This document shows positions 1 through 6,962 of a stretch of 47,462 nucleotides of DNA, piece after piece; the stretch's first letter is position 1; each line of letters begins with the position of its first letter. The stretch is from positions 1-47,462 of the forward strand of contig DEST01000099.1 in NCBI GenBank assembly GCA_002361365.1. The letters are read 5' to 3'. The notes beneath the pieces are model-generated. The model was not told the DNA's origin and did not search any database. It saw nothing but the letters and a program-made list of their open reading frames with translations. The stretch comes from Alphaproteobacteria bacterium UBA3307 (GTDB lineage: Bacteria; Pseudomonadota; Alphaproteobacteria; RF32; CAG-239). A program made the translations under genes and the position numbers.

Positions 1-1053
1 TTGCTTTTCTTCTTCTATTTTTCTTTGTTGTTCTTCTTGTTGTTTTTTTCTATCTTCTAATGCCTTTGCTTTTTCTTCTTTTTGTTTTTCAACAAGGGCC
101 TGATAATTTCCCCAATTTACCAAAGAGCGTGTAATACTGATTGGTTTATTGTTGTTATCGTATGATATTTCAATGGTCTGTACCCACGGTTTGTTTATCC
201 AAAAATAACTCTCTGTATTTTCATCACACGAAAACGGCATTGATATCCGATTTTGTCTCATAATACTACTGACGGTTTGACATTTTTCCGACATTGAGGA
301 AAAATTTCTTTTTATGATATAATCTGGTTTGCCATAGTTATCTGCTAACTTTTTAAGAATAACATCAACAGGTATATCTGTCAGCGATTGAGGCCATTCA
401 AAATTATCATAAGGTATAACGGCTACCAGAGTATCATTGATGTATCCCAATCCGATTGCCTTATTGCAAGTTTCATATGTAGTTTCTCTTTTTTTCTGAC
501 AATCATCAAAATAATGTTGTCCCATCATTGCTATGCTACGAATACAACCTTCATCACCTCTTAATCCGCAATTTGTATATTTCTGCTGTTTTTGCTGATA
601 ACATTCTTGGTCCATATATGTAGAAGTACCTTCTTTAACTTCTAACCCTGATTGACATATATATTTTACTCTAAAAACAACATTTTGAAGACCTTCACTA
701 ACAAACATTTGTTTGTTTTTTAATATGATATTATCATTCATAATGGTATAAATAGATGTATCTGTTGGTATTTCCCGCTCTTCAAACTTTTTATTTTCAA
801 TATCATCAAGAGATGCTCCGTTAATATCCTTAAATGATTTTTTTTCTAAATTTTCAAATTCTTTTTTAGTAATTTCTTGACCCCAAACCATTTTTAGATA
901 GGTATTTTCTATCTTCTTGACGGCTACATTGGTTTCTTCATCTTCTATTTGCTTTTTTGTTTCCCAATAATCATACGCATTGGCATTATGTATATAACTA
1001 AATAAACAAGGAATGACGGTGCTGTATATAAACAGTTTATATTTAACAGTCAT
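1..1053 (-). CDS. Hypothetical secreted protein, 3' end cut by window edge
   Basis: An open frame of 351 codons runs from ATG at 1051-1053 to the window edge with no stop, so the gene is partial. Residues 1 to about 26 look like a signal peptide: a Lys near the start, a hydrophobic stretch, then NANA before YDYW. The mature part has scattered Cys residues, for example in CQSG, QECY, NCGL, GCIR, DDCQ and TCNK, as expected for an exported disulfide protein. The last 30 or so codons are almost all Glu, Lys and Gln, a likely coiled coil. I do not recognise the family. It lies inside the element bounded by tRNA-Gln and is divergent from the recombinase at 1358, so it may be cargo. Confidence 0.75.
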   Translation of the reverse strand, partial: MTVKYKLFIYSTVIPCLFSYIHNANAYDYWETKKQIEDEETNVAVKKIENTYLKMVWGQEITKKEFENLEKKSFKDINGASLDDIENKKFEEREIPTDTSIYTIMNDNIILKNKQMFVSEGLQNVVFRVKYICQSGLEVKEGTSTYMDQECYQQKQQKYTNCGLRGDEGCIRSIAMMGQHYFDDCQKKRETTYETCNKAIGLGYINDTLVAVIPYDNFEWPQSLTDIPVDVILKKLADNYGKPDYIIKRNFSSMSEKCQTVSSIMRQNRISMPFSCDENTESYFWINKPWVQTIEISYDNNNKPISITRSLVNWGNYQALVEKQKEEKAKALEDRKKQQEEQQRKIEEEKQ

Positions 1054-1100
1054 AATTCTATTTCTCCAAAAATATTAAGATTTTGATTCGTTCAACCCAT

Positions 1101-1123
1101 AACATAAACGAACATTTATGTTC
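1101..1123. promoter_or_regulatory. Nested palindromes, candidate operator
   Basis: AACATAAA at 1101-1108 is the exact inverse of TTTATGTT at 1115-1122. Within it GAACAT and ATGTTC (1110-1123) form a 6-bp dyad with a 2-bp centre. It sits 48 bp before the start codon of the divergent partial gene, where a repressor could act. The rest of the 304-bp gap to 1357 holds a second dyad, ATTCTCA/TGAGAAT at 1214-1250, and the hairpin listed separately. No further gene is seen in the gap. Confidence 0.4.
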
Positions 1124-1254
1124 CTCTGTTGAAAACAGAAAAAGCAATACCACCGCTATTTCATACCTAAACTCGTTGAATCATAGTATTTTCAATATAT
1201 ACAGCAGATTTTAATTCTCAAAATATCAATCTCAAAATACCTGTGAGAATCTGT

Positions 1255-1300
1255 AAAAACTGGGTTGATTTAATCGTTCGTTTAATATGCCCCAGTTTTT
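1255..1300. other. 10-bp perfect inverted repeat with 26-nt centre
   Basis: AAAAACTGGG (1255-1264) is exactly repeated in inverse at 1291-1300 (CCCAGTTTTT). The arms end in A and T runs, so it could terminate transcription in either direction. The 26-nt centre is unusually long for a terminator. Its place between two divergent genes, 57 bp before a serine recombinase gene, also allows a recombinase binding or crossover site. The sequence alone does not decide between these. Confidence 0.4.
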
Positions 1301-1357
1301 GAATTATAACTCATTGAAATTTTTGATAAATATTTAAAAACAGAAGGAACATTTAAA

Positions 1358-1954
1358 ATGATTTACGGATACATCAGAGTCAGCACTCCAAAACAATCTT
1401 ATGACGCTATGGAACGAGATATTTCAGAATATGCAAAAATAAATAATATGAAGATTGATGAATGGATTGAAGAAACAATATCTTCAAGAAAATCCCTCAA
1501 AAACAGAAAGTTAGGAGAATTATTGGATAAGTTAAAAGAAGGTGATATACTTATTGCCACAGAAATCTCACGATTAGGACGGTCATTGCTTGAAGTTATG
1601 GGGATTCTTCAAACCTGCTTAAATAAAAATTGTCAGGTAATAACTATAAAAGAAAATTATCATTTAGGCAATGATATACAATCCCAAGTATTAGCCTTTG
1701 CTTTTGGGCTTTCAGCCCAGATTGAAAGAAATCTAATCAGCCAACGCACAAAATCATCATTAGATAATTTAAAAGCCAATGGAAAAAGGCTTGGTCGTCC
1801 ATATGGAGCAGAAGCCAAAAGGTTAAAATTATCAAAAAACGCTAAAAGAATCAGAAAATTGTTAGATAAAGGAATATCAAAAAATCAGATTGCCCGTATT
1901 ATGGGCTGTCAAAAAATGACATTAAGACGATTTTTACGCCGTATGGGCTGGTAA
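1358..1954 (+). CDS. Serine recombinase, Mpi/Hin-like DNA invertase family
   Basis: This 198-residue small serine recombinase cuts and rejoins DNA through a covalent phosphoserine. The catalytic Ser9 is in the N-terminal YIRVS motif. The second active-site block is ATEISRLGRSLLEVM (about 68-82), and a dimerisation helix with QIERNLISQRT follows. Residues 155-198 form a helix-turn-helix DNA-binding domain (ISKNQIARIMG). The length and layout match the Bacteroides Mpi type of invertase rather than a large serine integrase. AGAAGGAA at 1342-1349 is a good Shine-Dalgarno for the chosen ATG. No pair of invertible-segment ends is obvious nearby. It belongs to the element next to tRNA-Gln. Confidence 0.88.
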   Translation: MIYGYIRVSTPKQSYDAMERDISEYAKINNMKIDEWIEETISSRKSLKNRKLGELLDKLKEGDILIATEISRLGRSLLEVMGILQTCLNKNCQVITIKENYHLGNDIQSQVLAFAFGLSAQIERNLISQRTKSSLDNLKANGKRLGRPYGAEAKRLKLSKNAKRIRKLLDKGISKNQIARIMGCQKMTLRRFLRRMGW

Positions 1955-1960
1955 AAGTAA

Positions 1961-1990
1961 AGCCGTGAAACATACTCACGGCTTTTAATG
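1961..1990. terminator. Bidirectional terminator between convergent recombinase genes
   Basis: AGCCGTGA (1961-1968) pairs perfectly with TCACGGCT (1976-1983) across a 7-nt loop and is followed by TTTT. It lies between the stop codons of the convergent genes at 1954 and 1992. Confidence 0.8.
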
Positions 1991-1991
1991 A

Positions 1992-2549
1992 TTAGGATTT
2001 AAGATAACTATAAACTGTAGGTCTGGTGATTTTAAACTGCTTGGCTATTTGAGAGATTGCAACCCCTTGTTTATGTAGGTTGTTTAATTCCGACACCTGT
2101 TCATCAGAGAGTTTATTTTTACCACCTTTATATTTTCCTTTGCTTTTAGCGATGGCGATTCCTTCTCTTTGGCGTTCCAATATAATGGCTCTTTCAAGTT
2201 CAGCCACCGCTCCAAGCATCGTCATCATCATTTTTTGATAAGGGTCTTGTTTTTCATTACCTTTAAATGTCAAGTTCTCTTTATGAAAGACAATCGTAGC
2301 ACCTTTTGAAGTAATTTCTTCCACCAGATTGAGTAAATCACGGGTATTTCTCGCCAATCTATCCATAGAATGAACATTAACCACATCACCAGAACGGATA
2401 TTAGAAAGCATCGCTTGTAATTCAGGTCTATTTGTATCCTTACCACTTATTTTTTCTTCATAGACACGGTCGCAAGCAACATTTATTAACTGTCTATCTG
2501 TATTCTGGCCTATGGTTGAAACTCTAATATAATTAAAAATCATTGTCAT
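1992..2549 (-). CDS. Serine recombinase, resolvase/invertase family
   Basis: This is a second small serine recombinase, 185 residues, clearly different from the one at 1358. It has the catalytic NYIRVS motif (Ser11), SMDRLARNTRDLLNL (about 61-75), the E-helix ending in LERAIILERQREGI, and a C-terminal Hin-like helix-turn-helix (ISQIAKQFKITRPTVYSYL). It is of the Tn3-resolvase/Pin group. The start codon is preceded by GGAGATATG, so either MTM or the next ATG could be used. A dense set of inverted TGTAAAAT motifs lies just upstream at 2561-2648 and is a plausible binding site for this protein. Confidence 0.88.
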   Translation of the reverse strand: MTMIFNYIRVSTIGQNTDRQLINVACDRVYEEKISGKDTNRPELQAMLSNIRSGDVVNVHSMDRLARNTRDLLNLVEEITSKGATIVFHKENLTFKGNEKQDPYQKMMMTMLGAVAELERAIILERQREGIAIAKSKGKYKGGKNKLSDEQVSELNNLHKQGVAISQIAKQFKITRPTVYSYLKS

Positions 2550-2560
2550 ATCTCCTGTAA

Positions 2561-2648
2561 TGTAAAATCTATATTTAAGATATTACTTTACAAGTGTAAA
2601 ATTGTCAAGTAAAATAATTTAGATTTTACACTTTTTTAGGTGTAAAAT
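2561..2648. repeat. Clustered TGTAAAAT motifs, res-like site or operator
   Basis: TGTAAAATCTA (2561-2571) is exactly inverted at 2620-2630. GTGTAAAAT occurs at 2594-2602 and 2640-2648, and in inverse at 2623-2631. ACTTTACA at 2585-2592 faces the 2594 copy. Several short inverted sites packed in under 90 bp directly upstream of a resolvase gene match the layout of res sites of Tn3-type resolvases. Confidence 0.5.
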
Positions 2649-2675
2649 GTGGGTATGGCCTGATTTTATGGTATA

Positions 2676-4526
2676 TTACTTATCAAAAACTTTGGATTTA
2701 TTTTTATCAGGTAGAAGTAAAGTATTCACCTTACGCTCAAATTTCGGATATGAAACGCTATAAACAATGTCTTTTATTTTTTCCAGCGTAGGGTGAATAT
2801 ATACCTTTGTCATACTTTCCGTAGCCCATCCCATTGTTTTTTCTATATCTATATAAGAAAGTCCTTTGTTCTTGTTATATATAGCAGAAGCAAAAGTGTG
2901 TCTGAAACAGTGAAACACTTGCTCTTCATCTAAGTCAGTTTTCTTTAAATTATCTCTTATCAATAAATTATTAAACCATTTTGAAACCTTACCACTATTT
3001 TTTCCATATTTAACAATATTTAAGGTGAAAAATAGGTTAGTTTCATCATATTCGTAATGGTATATTTTGGAACCTTCTTTTGTATTAACTTTTTTTGTTT
3101 TCTTTGAATGTATCTCGCACCATTCGTGTCTATGGGCTGACATTTTCTTAATTTGTTTCCAAAAATCTATGAAGCCATACTCAATAAGTTTCGGATGTAT
3201 AGGAACAATTCTTTTAGCATTTTTGGTTTTTAAGTCTTTAACCTGATTCCCTTTTTCATCCAATGTGGTTATTTTAAGACAATACTTACCAATATTCGTA
3301 TCCTTAAATACATCACTTATTTTAAGTTGAGATATTTCGCTCAATCTTGCTCCTGAATACAAAGCAATCAGAGGAATCCAAAATTTGGGACAGTCCGCAA
3401 AATTATATCTCTTCTTTAAATAATCTTTATTTGAAAAGATTTTGATAAGAACTTGTTCTGTAAATGGAATCCTTGGTTTTTCTTCTTTTTTTATTTCCTT
3501 TTTAGGCAAAAACTTCAATAAATGACATTCTTTCAATTTAAAATTATCAACCGCATAATTTATTATTTCGTTATAATGACTGATATACCCATTTAAAGCT
3601 CTTTCACCATAAAACTTTCCATCTGTTTTTTTCATCTCTAATAGTTGTTTGCGTAGATTTTTAGCATCTTCATCTGTGATTTGATGTAGATTAGACTTAC
3701 CTAATATTGAAAATATTTTATTTAATCGTGTATCCATTGTATCAAGAGTTTTAGGTTTTACGGTTTTTCTACCTGTTTCTTTGCTCTTTCTCAAATCTTT
3801 CCACACAACCTTCCAATCTAACTCAATCTCTGTTTGTGCTTTCACTAATTTACTATTTTTACGATTTCTAACAGTTTCTATCAAGTCGTTAATATATCCA
3901 TCTTGTTCTGTATAAGGTTGGTTATTGACAATGGAATCAAACATTTGTTGAGTATGATATTCAATTCTACGAAGCACACGATATAAATGGTCTCCCCATT
4001 GTTTATGTTCTTGATTTTCTTCATTTTTGGAAGTTATAGAAGCAAAATGAATCTCTCCTGTGTTTAATTTGTTAGCAATATCAGCAAATTGGCTATTGTG
4101 CTTGGCTTCATTCAATAGGTATTTAGCATACCGATTCTCTATTTTACTCCACGCAGTTTTTCTGTCATCATTATCAGCATCAATCCATTTGACTTTATCA
4201 TAGCCAAACTTCTGCAATTTGATACCCAATCTATTACGCGTATATAATGTATAAACTTCTTCCATACGAGCCAAAATAAAGGCTTGTAAGTCATTATCTG
4301 ATAAGTATAATTTGTCTTTCTCAATACGCATCTGTTCTATTCCCTCTATAAATCCGTCAAAGGCTGCTGACTCTATATTTAGTTGAATCAAAGCCTTATT
4401 AAAATCTCTTGTTCCAAGAGAATAGCGTATTATTCTTTTTCCTACAAGCGAAATTATTGATTTCGGGACAGCAAACCGAACATAATACATTCCATTGCGT
4501 AGGTATAATCTGTATGTTCTCTTCAT
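2676..4526 (-). CDS. Tyrosine recombinase / phage-type integrase with DUF6538-like N-terminus
   Basis: This site-specific integrase of about 616 residues probably inserted the element into tRNA-Gln. The N-terminus (YRLYLRNGMYYVRFAVP) matches the short beta domain found in many proteobacterial integrases. A core-binding SAM-like region lies around 260-340. The C-terminal catalytic domain shows Arg in YSGARLSEISQL, HCFRHTFAS with the H-x-x-R box, and MGWATESMTKVYIHP with the Tyr nucleophile. I chose the ATG at 4526 because the frame continues upstream through the terminator and the tRNA gene, which cannot be coding. A weak GTGAG lies 5' of this ATG. It is transcribed away from the tRNA, as in many genomic islands. 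Confidence 0.9.
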   Translation of the reverse strand: MKRTYRLYLRNGMYYVRFAVPKSIISLVGKRIIRYSLGTRDFNKALIQLNIESAAFDGFIEGIEQMRIEKDKLYLSDNDLQAFILARMEEVYTLYTRNRLGIKLQKFGYDKVKWIDADNDDRKTAWSKIENRYAKYLLNEAKHNSQFADIANKLNTGEIHFASITSKNEENQEHKQWGDHLYRVLRRIEYHTQQMFDSIVNNQPYTEQDGYINDLIETVRNRKNSKLVKAQTEIELDWKVVWKDLRKSKETGRKTVKPKTLDTMDTRLNKIFSILGKSNLHQITDEDAKNLRKQLLEMKKTDGKFYGERALNGYISHYNEIINYAVDNFKLKECHLLKFLPKKEIKKEEKPRIPFTEQVLIKIFSNKDYLKKRYNFADCPKFWIPLIALYSGARLSEISQLKISDVFKDTNIGKYCLKITTLDEKGNQVKDLKTKNAKRIVPIHPKLIEYGFIDFWKQIKKMSAHRHEWCEIHSKKTKKVNTKEGSKIYHYEYDETNLFFTLNIVKYGKNSGKVSKWFNNLLIRDNLKKTDLDEEQVFHCFRHTFASAIYNKNKGLSYIDIEKTMGWATESMTKVYIHPTLEKIKDIVYSVSYPKFERKVNTLLLPDKNKSKVFDK

Positions 4527-4582
4527 CAAAAATGTCTCACTAAAGTAGCACAGTTTTGAGAACACGATATTTAAAAAAATGA

Positions 4583-4609
4583 AAAAAGCCCTTGAAAAAT
4601 CAGGGCTTT
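4583..4609 (-). terminator. Terminator of tRNA-Gln
   Basis: Read on the minus strand, AAGCCCT and AGGGCTT (arms 4602-4608 and 4586-4592) form a 7-bp stem followed by a T run. It lies 10 nt beyond the mature tRNA 3' end. If integration occurred in the tRNA 3' end, this terminator came with the element or lies inside the att core. Confidence 0.75.
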
Positions 4610-4618
4610 GAAGTGTTT

Positions 4619-4692
4619 TGGCTGCTTCACCTGGACTCGAACCAAGATTGACGGAGTCAGAATCCGCTGTCCTACCATTAGACGATGAAGCA
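4619..4692 (-). tRNA. tRNA-Gln (anticodon CUG)
   Basis: A full cloverleaf can be folded on the minus strand. The acceptor TGCTTCA pairs with TGAAGCA, including the U1-A72 pair typical of tRNA-Gln. The anticodon loop is TTCTGAC and the T arm is CTTGG-TTCGAGT-CCAGG. The discriminator is G, and CCA is encoded at 4621-4619. The 74-nt gene is intact although it borders the integrase of a mobile element, so the insertion must have preserved the 3' half. Confidence 0.95.
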
Positions 4693-4793
4693 ATCTTACA
4701 ATTCTCTGCGTTATATACGGCAAAATTTTGCACTTGTCAAATATTTTATGCTTCATTTCGCGTCTTTTTTATATTTTATGACGCAAAATATAA

Positions 4794-4839
4794 TTATACA
4801 TACCAAAAGCGGATAATTTTTTACTTATACATACCAAAA
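4794..4839. repeat. 15-bp direct repeat, candidate activator sites
   Basis: TTATACATACCAAAA occurs exactly at 4794-4808 and 4825-4839, a 31-bp step of about three helical turns. The second copy ends 14 bp before the predicted -35 box of the His-rich lipoprotein gene, a usual place for activator binding. Confidence 0.55.
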
Positions 4840-4853
4840 TTTTGTAATTTTTA

Positions 4854-4882
4854 TTTACTTGTATGATTTTTTTAGGCATAAT
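4854..4882 (+). promoter_or_regulatory. Predicted sigma70-type promoter for the lipoprotein gene
   Basis: TTTACT (4854-4859), a 17-bp spacer, then CATAAT (4877-4882). The start codon at 4911 follows a strong AAAGGAG at 4897-4903. Confidence 0.5.
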
Positions 4883-4910
4883 TTAAATATACCAGAAAAA
4901 GGAGAAAAAA

Positions 4911-5243
4911 ATGAAAAAAATTTATGCAATTTTGTTATGTTTAGGTCTAAGTGGCTGTTATGTTGTTGATGATGGTTTGTATTATGATACGGCGTATAGT
5001 GTGCCGGCTGCTTCAACTTATAGCTATTCTACCGCAACCTATGGGTATCCTGCAACAACGGTGGTTTATGAACAGCCGATAGTAACCTATTATGGCGGAC
5101 ACCATCGTTCGTATCGGCCACGTCCGCATTATAGCCATTTTCGGCATCATCCGCAACAGCATCATCATGCAGCGCCGATACATCACGCAACAAAAAAACA
5201 TTCACATGACCGTCATCACGGCAGTCATAATATGCGGCATTAA
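4911..5243 (+). CDS. His- and Tyr-rich lipoprotein
   Basis: This 110-residue protein starts with MKKIYAILLCLGLSGC, a lipoprotein signal peptide with lipobox LSGC, so Cys16 should be lipidated. Residues 30-65 are rich in Tyr, Ser and Thr. Residues 68-110 are rich in His with runs such as HHRSYRPRPHYSHFRHH and QQHHH. The His content suggests binding of metal ions such as Ni, Zn or Cu in the periplasm, though low-complexity His tracts can serve other roles. The nickel-linked lar cluster begins 1.7 kb away, but no operon joins them. I recognise no named family. Confidence 0.75.
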   Translation: MKKIYAILLCLGLSGCYVVDDGLYYDTAYSVPAASTYSYSTATYGYPATTVVYEQPIVTYYGGHHRSYRPRPHYSHFRHHPQQHHHAAPIHHATKKHSHDRHHGSHNMRH

Positions 5244-5328
5244 AAAAATATCATAATTTGTCTAAAAAGTGTTTGACAAAAAGAAAATAATAAGGTAAGG
5301 TTATAATATCTTATCTTATTTTTTATAT

Positions 5329-6024
5329 ATGGAAAAAATGTCTTTCAACCGTTGCACACTGCCTGTTGGCAAAAGTTGTGCAATTCCCTCGCTAAGAGAG
5401 GCTGTTAAAGCCTTTACGAGGGTTGGAAAAATGGGCTTTGTGTCACTAGAACGGGTGACACTACCGAGTAACAAACTGCAAGTTGTCTGGACCAGTAGGC
5501 ACAATGGGAGGGTTATTGCGACACTTCCTGTGTTTGTAGGTGAGACTACAGCATCTGAGATGAACTGCATGCCAACACATCCGGTTAAAGCCGGTGAGTT
5601 GCTGCGCTGTGGGGAATATTTCTATCGAATTTGCCTTAATAAGGCCAAAGAGATGGAGATTCGCATGCTGACGATTCTTCCTGATGAAGATACGGTGCGC
5701 AATGCCTGTGAACTTCTGGAACTCAATGTCGTCACGGTGGAGCTTATCCAGATGTATAGCACGACAGGGAAGTATCTTTCAGGCGCTTGGCTTATCAAGA
5801 CCTTGGGAGCAGAAAAACCCTACACGCTGATGTATGTAGATTTTCGCGACAGGCTGAAACTGGGAGAGATTGATTTTGACAATGTTGTCTATTTTGGTGT
5901 TACGCCGAAAAAACGCTTTTCCGCAAACGGAATCTGGTATGAACTTCAAAAAGACGAAGTTGACAGACTGTACCTTGCCATGAGCCCTATGCAGGCGTGG
6001 AGACAAATCAGAAAACAGGCATAG
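5329..6024 (+). CDS. Hypothetical protein, paralogue of the next gene
   Basis: A 231-residue soluble protein of unknown function with no signal peptide or membrane segment. Its C-terminal half aligns by eye with that of the gene at 6150. Shared features are a YFYR/YFLY block followed by EIR/QIR-x-L, then EIDFDNVVYF against EFDILHFSRD, then FSANGIWYEL against FKNNGYYYKV. The start is uncertain: ATG at 5329 has no Shine-Dalgarno, and ATG at 5338 has only GGA before it. TATAAT at 5302-5307 is a good -10, but the nearest TTGACA (5273-5278) is 23 bp away. The gene looks more GC-rich than nearby genes such as 6150. A strong terminator follows. Confidence 0.7.
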   Translation: MEKMSFNRCTLPVGKSCAIPSLREAVKAFTRVGKMGFVSLERVTLPSNKLQVVWTSRHNGRVIATLPVFVGETTASEMNCMPTHPVKAGELLRCGEYFYRICLNKAKEMEIRMLTILPDEDTVRNACELLELNVVTVELIQMYSTTGKYLSGAWLIKTLGAEKPYTLMYVDFRDRLKLGEIDFDNVVYFGVTPKKRFSANGIWYELQKDEVDRLYLAMSPMQAWRQIRKQA

Positions 6025-6033
6025 CTTGCACTC

Positions 6034-6076
6034 AAAAATGAACGAGAGCTAATTATGGCTATCGTTCATTTTTTAT
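6034..6076 (+). terminator. Rho-independent terminator
   Basis: AATGAACGA (6037-6045) pairs perfectly with TCGTTCATT (6062-6070), with an inner AGC/GCT pair and a T run after it. Confidence 0.8.
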
Positions 6077-6104
6077 TTGACAAAATGTAAAAATGCGCTA
6101 CAAT
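6077..6104 (+). promoter_or_regulatory. Predicted sigma70 promoter
   Basis: TTGACA (6077-6082), 16-bp spacer, TACAAT (6099-6104). It sits directly after the preceding terminator and about 45 bp before the start codon at 6150. No Shine-Dalgarno lies between the two. Confidence 0.7.
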
Positions 6105-6149
6105 GCAATATACAAATATATTAAACAGATATAATTAAAATATTACATT

Positions 6150-6929
6150 ATGGCAAAACTGAATTTATTTAACTCCTCTTGTCAGGCAGATGATATGTGT
6201 ATTGTTTATTGCAAAGCGCATGCTGATATGTGTCTGAACAGTGATAATGCTGTCTTGGTGCGTCTTAAAACCGAAAGTGGCAGAGAACATATTGTCTGGA
6301 TGGATGCCAACTTGGCTGAACAGGGCGTTTATCATTATCAACGAGCGTTTTATGAACTTCAAGAATGGCAAGAAGATGATTTGAGTAAGGTTGCAACCAG
6401 AATTTTGATTCGGCCGGATTATGATGTTTTTTGCTATAATCGCAATGTGTATTTTTTGTATACGATGCAAAGCAAGAATTTACAAATTCGTCGATTGCAA
6501 GCTTATCCTACTCAGCGCATCGTTGAAGATATTGAACGTCAGCTTTATAAAAATAAAGCTCCTGATGAGATTTTTCTAGCCAACTTCTACACTTTTGACA
6601 GAAATGGCAAAAATTATGAGCTGACGTGTTGGGGCTTATCATACAAAGAAGGAACAAATTATGTTCCGGTATTTGATGAAGACCGCCATTATTTGGAGGA
6701 ATTTGACATTTTGCATTTTTCGCGTGACGAGTTGCCAGTAGGAGCTATATTTAAAAACAATGGTTACTACTACAAAGTGTTACAAAACGCAGATGGCAAA
6801 CTCGAACTTGAACAGGCAAAATCGGCGTTTTTGTTTAATAAAAATGCTGAATGTATGGTTCAACCATTGAAACCGCAGGCAAAGATTATTTCGTTTGACT
6901 TTAAAAACACAAAACAAAACGGAGGATAA
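6150..6929 (+). CDS. Hypothetical protein, paralogue of the preceding gene
   Basis: A 259-residue soluble protein, family not recognised. It is rich in aromatic residues, for example FCYNRNVYFLYTM and NNGYYYKVLQ, and the C-terminal two thirds align by eye with the protein encoded at 5329. The gene has its own promoter and terminator, so the pair are separate transcription units. The leader from about 6111 is AT-rich with no Shine-Dalgarno and ends in TTACATTATGGCA. The same 13 bases surround the start of the unrelated gene at 35167. Function unknown. Confidence 0.75.
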   Translation: MAKLNLFNSSCQADDMCIVYCKAHADMCLNSDNAVLVRLKTESGREHIVWMDANLAEQGVYHYQRAFYELQEWQEDDLSKVATRILIRPDYDVFCYNRNVYFLYTMQSKNLQIRRLQAYPTQRIVEDIERQLYKNKAPDEIFLANFYTFDRNGKNYELTCWGLSYKEGTNYVPVFDEDRHYLEEFDILHFSRDELPVGAIFKNNGYYYKVLQNADGKLELEQAKSAFLFNKNAECMVQPLKPQAKIISFDFKNTKQNGG

Positions 6930-6949
6930 TTCCTCCGCTTTGTTTTTTT
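6914..6949 (+). terminator. Terminator overlapping the 3' end of the gene at 6150
   Basis: CGGAGGA (6920-6926) and TCCTCCG (6931-6937) form a stem with a TAAT loop, flanked by A and T runs. The loop includes the stop codon. It may also serve the convergent gene at 6963. Confidence 0.85.
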
Positions 6950-6962
6950 GAGCTATGCTGAT

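Noticed and set aside
1110..1123. LexA/SOS box
   Set aside because: The dyad has GAAC-N6-GTTC spacing. It fits neither the alphaproteobacterial GTTC-N7-GTTC nor the Gram-positive GAAC-N4-GTTC form.
4527..4733. N-terminal extension of the integrase and the opposite-strand frame at 4618-4866
   Set aside because: Both run through an intact tRNA-Gln gene and its terminator. The family N-terminus begins at 4526.
5273..5307. Consensus promoter for the gene at 5329
   Set aside because: TTGACA and TATAAT are both present but 23 bp apart, too far for a standard sigma70 promoter. Only the -10 is credible.
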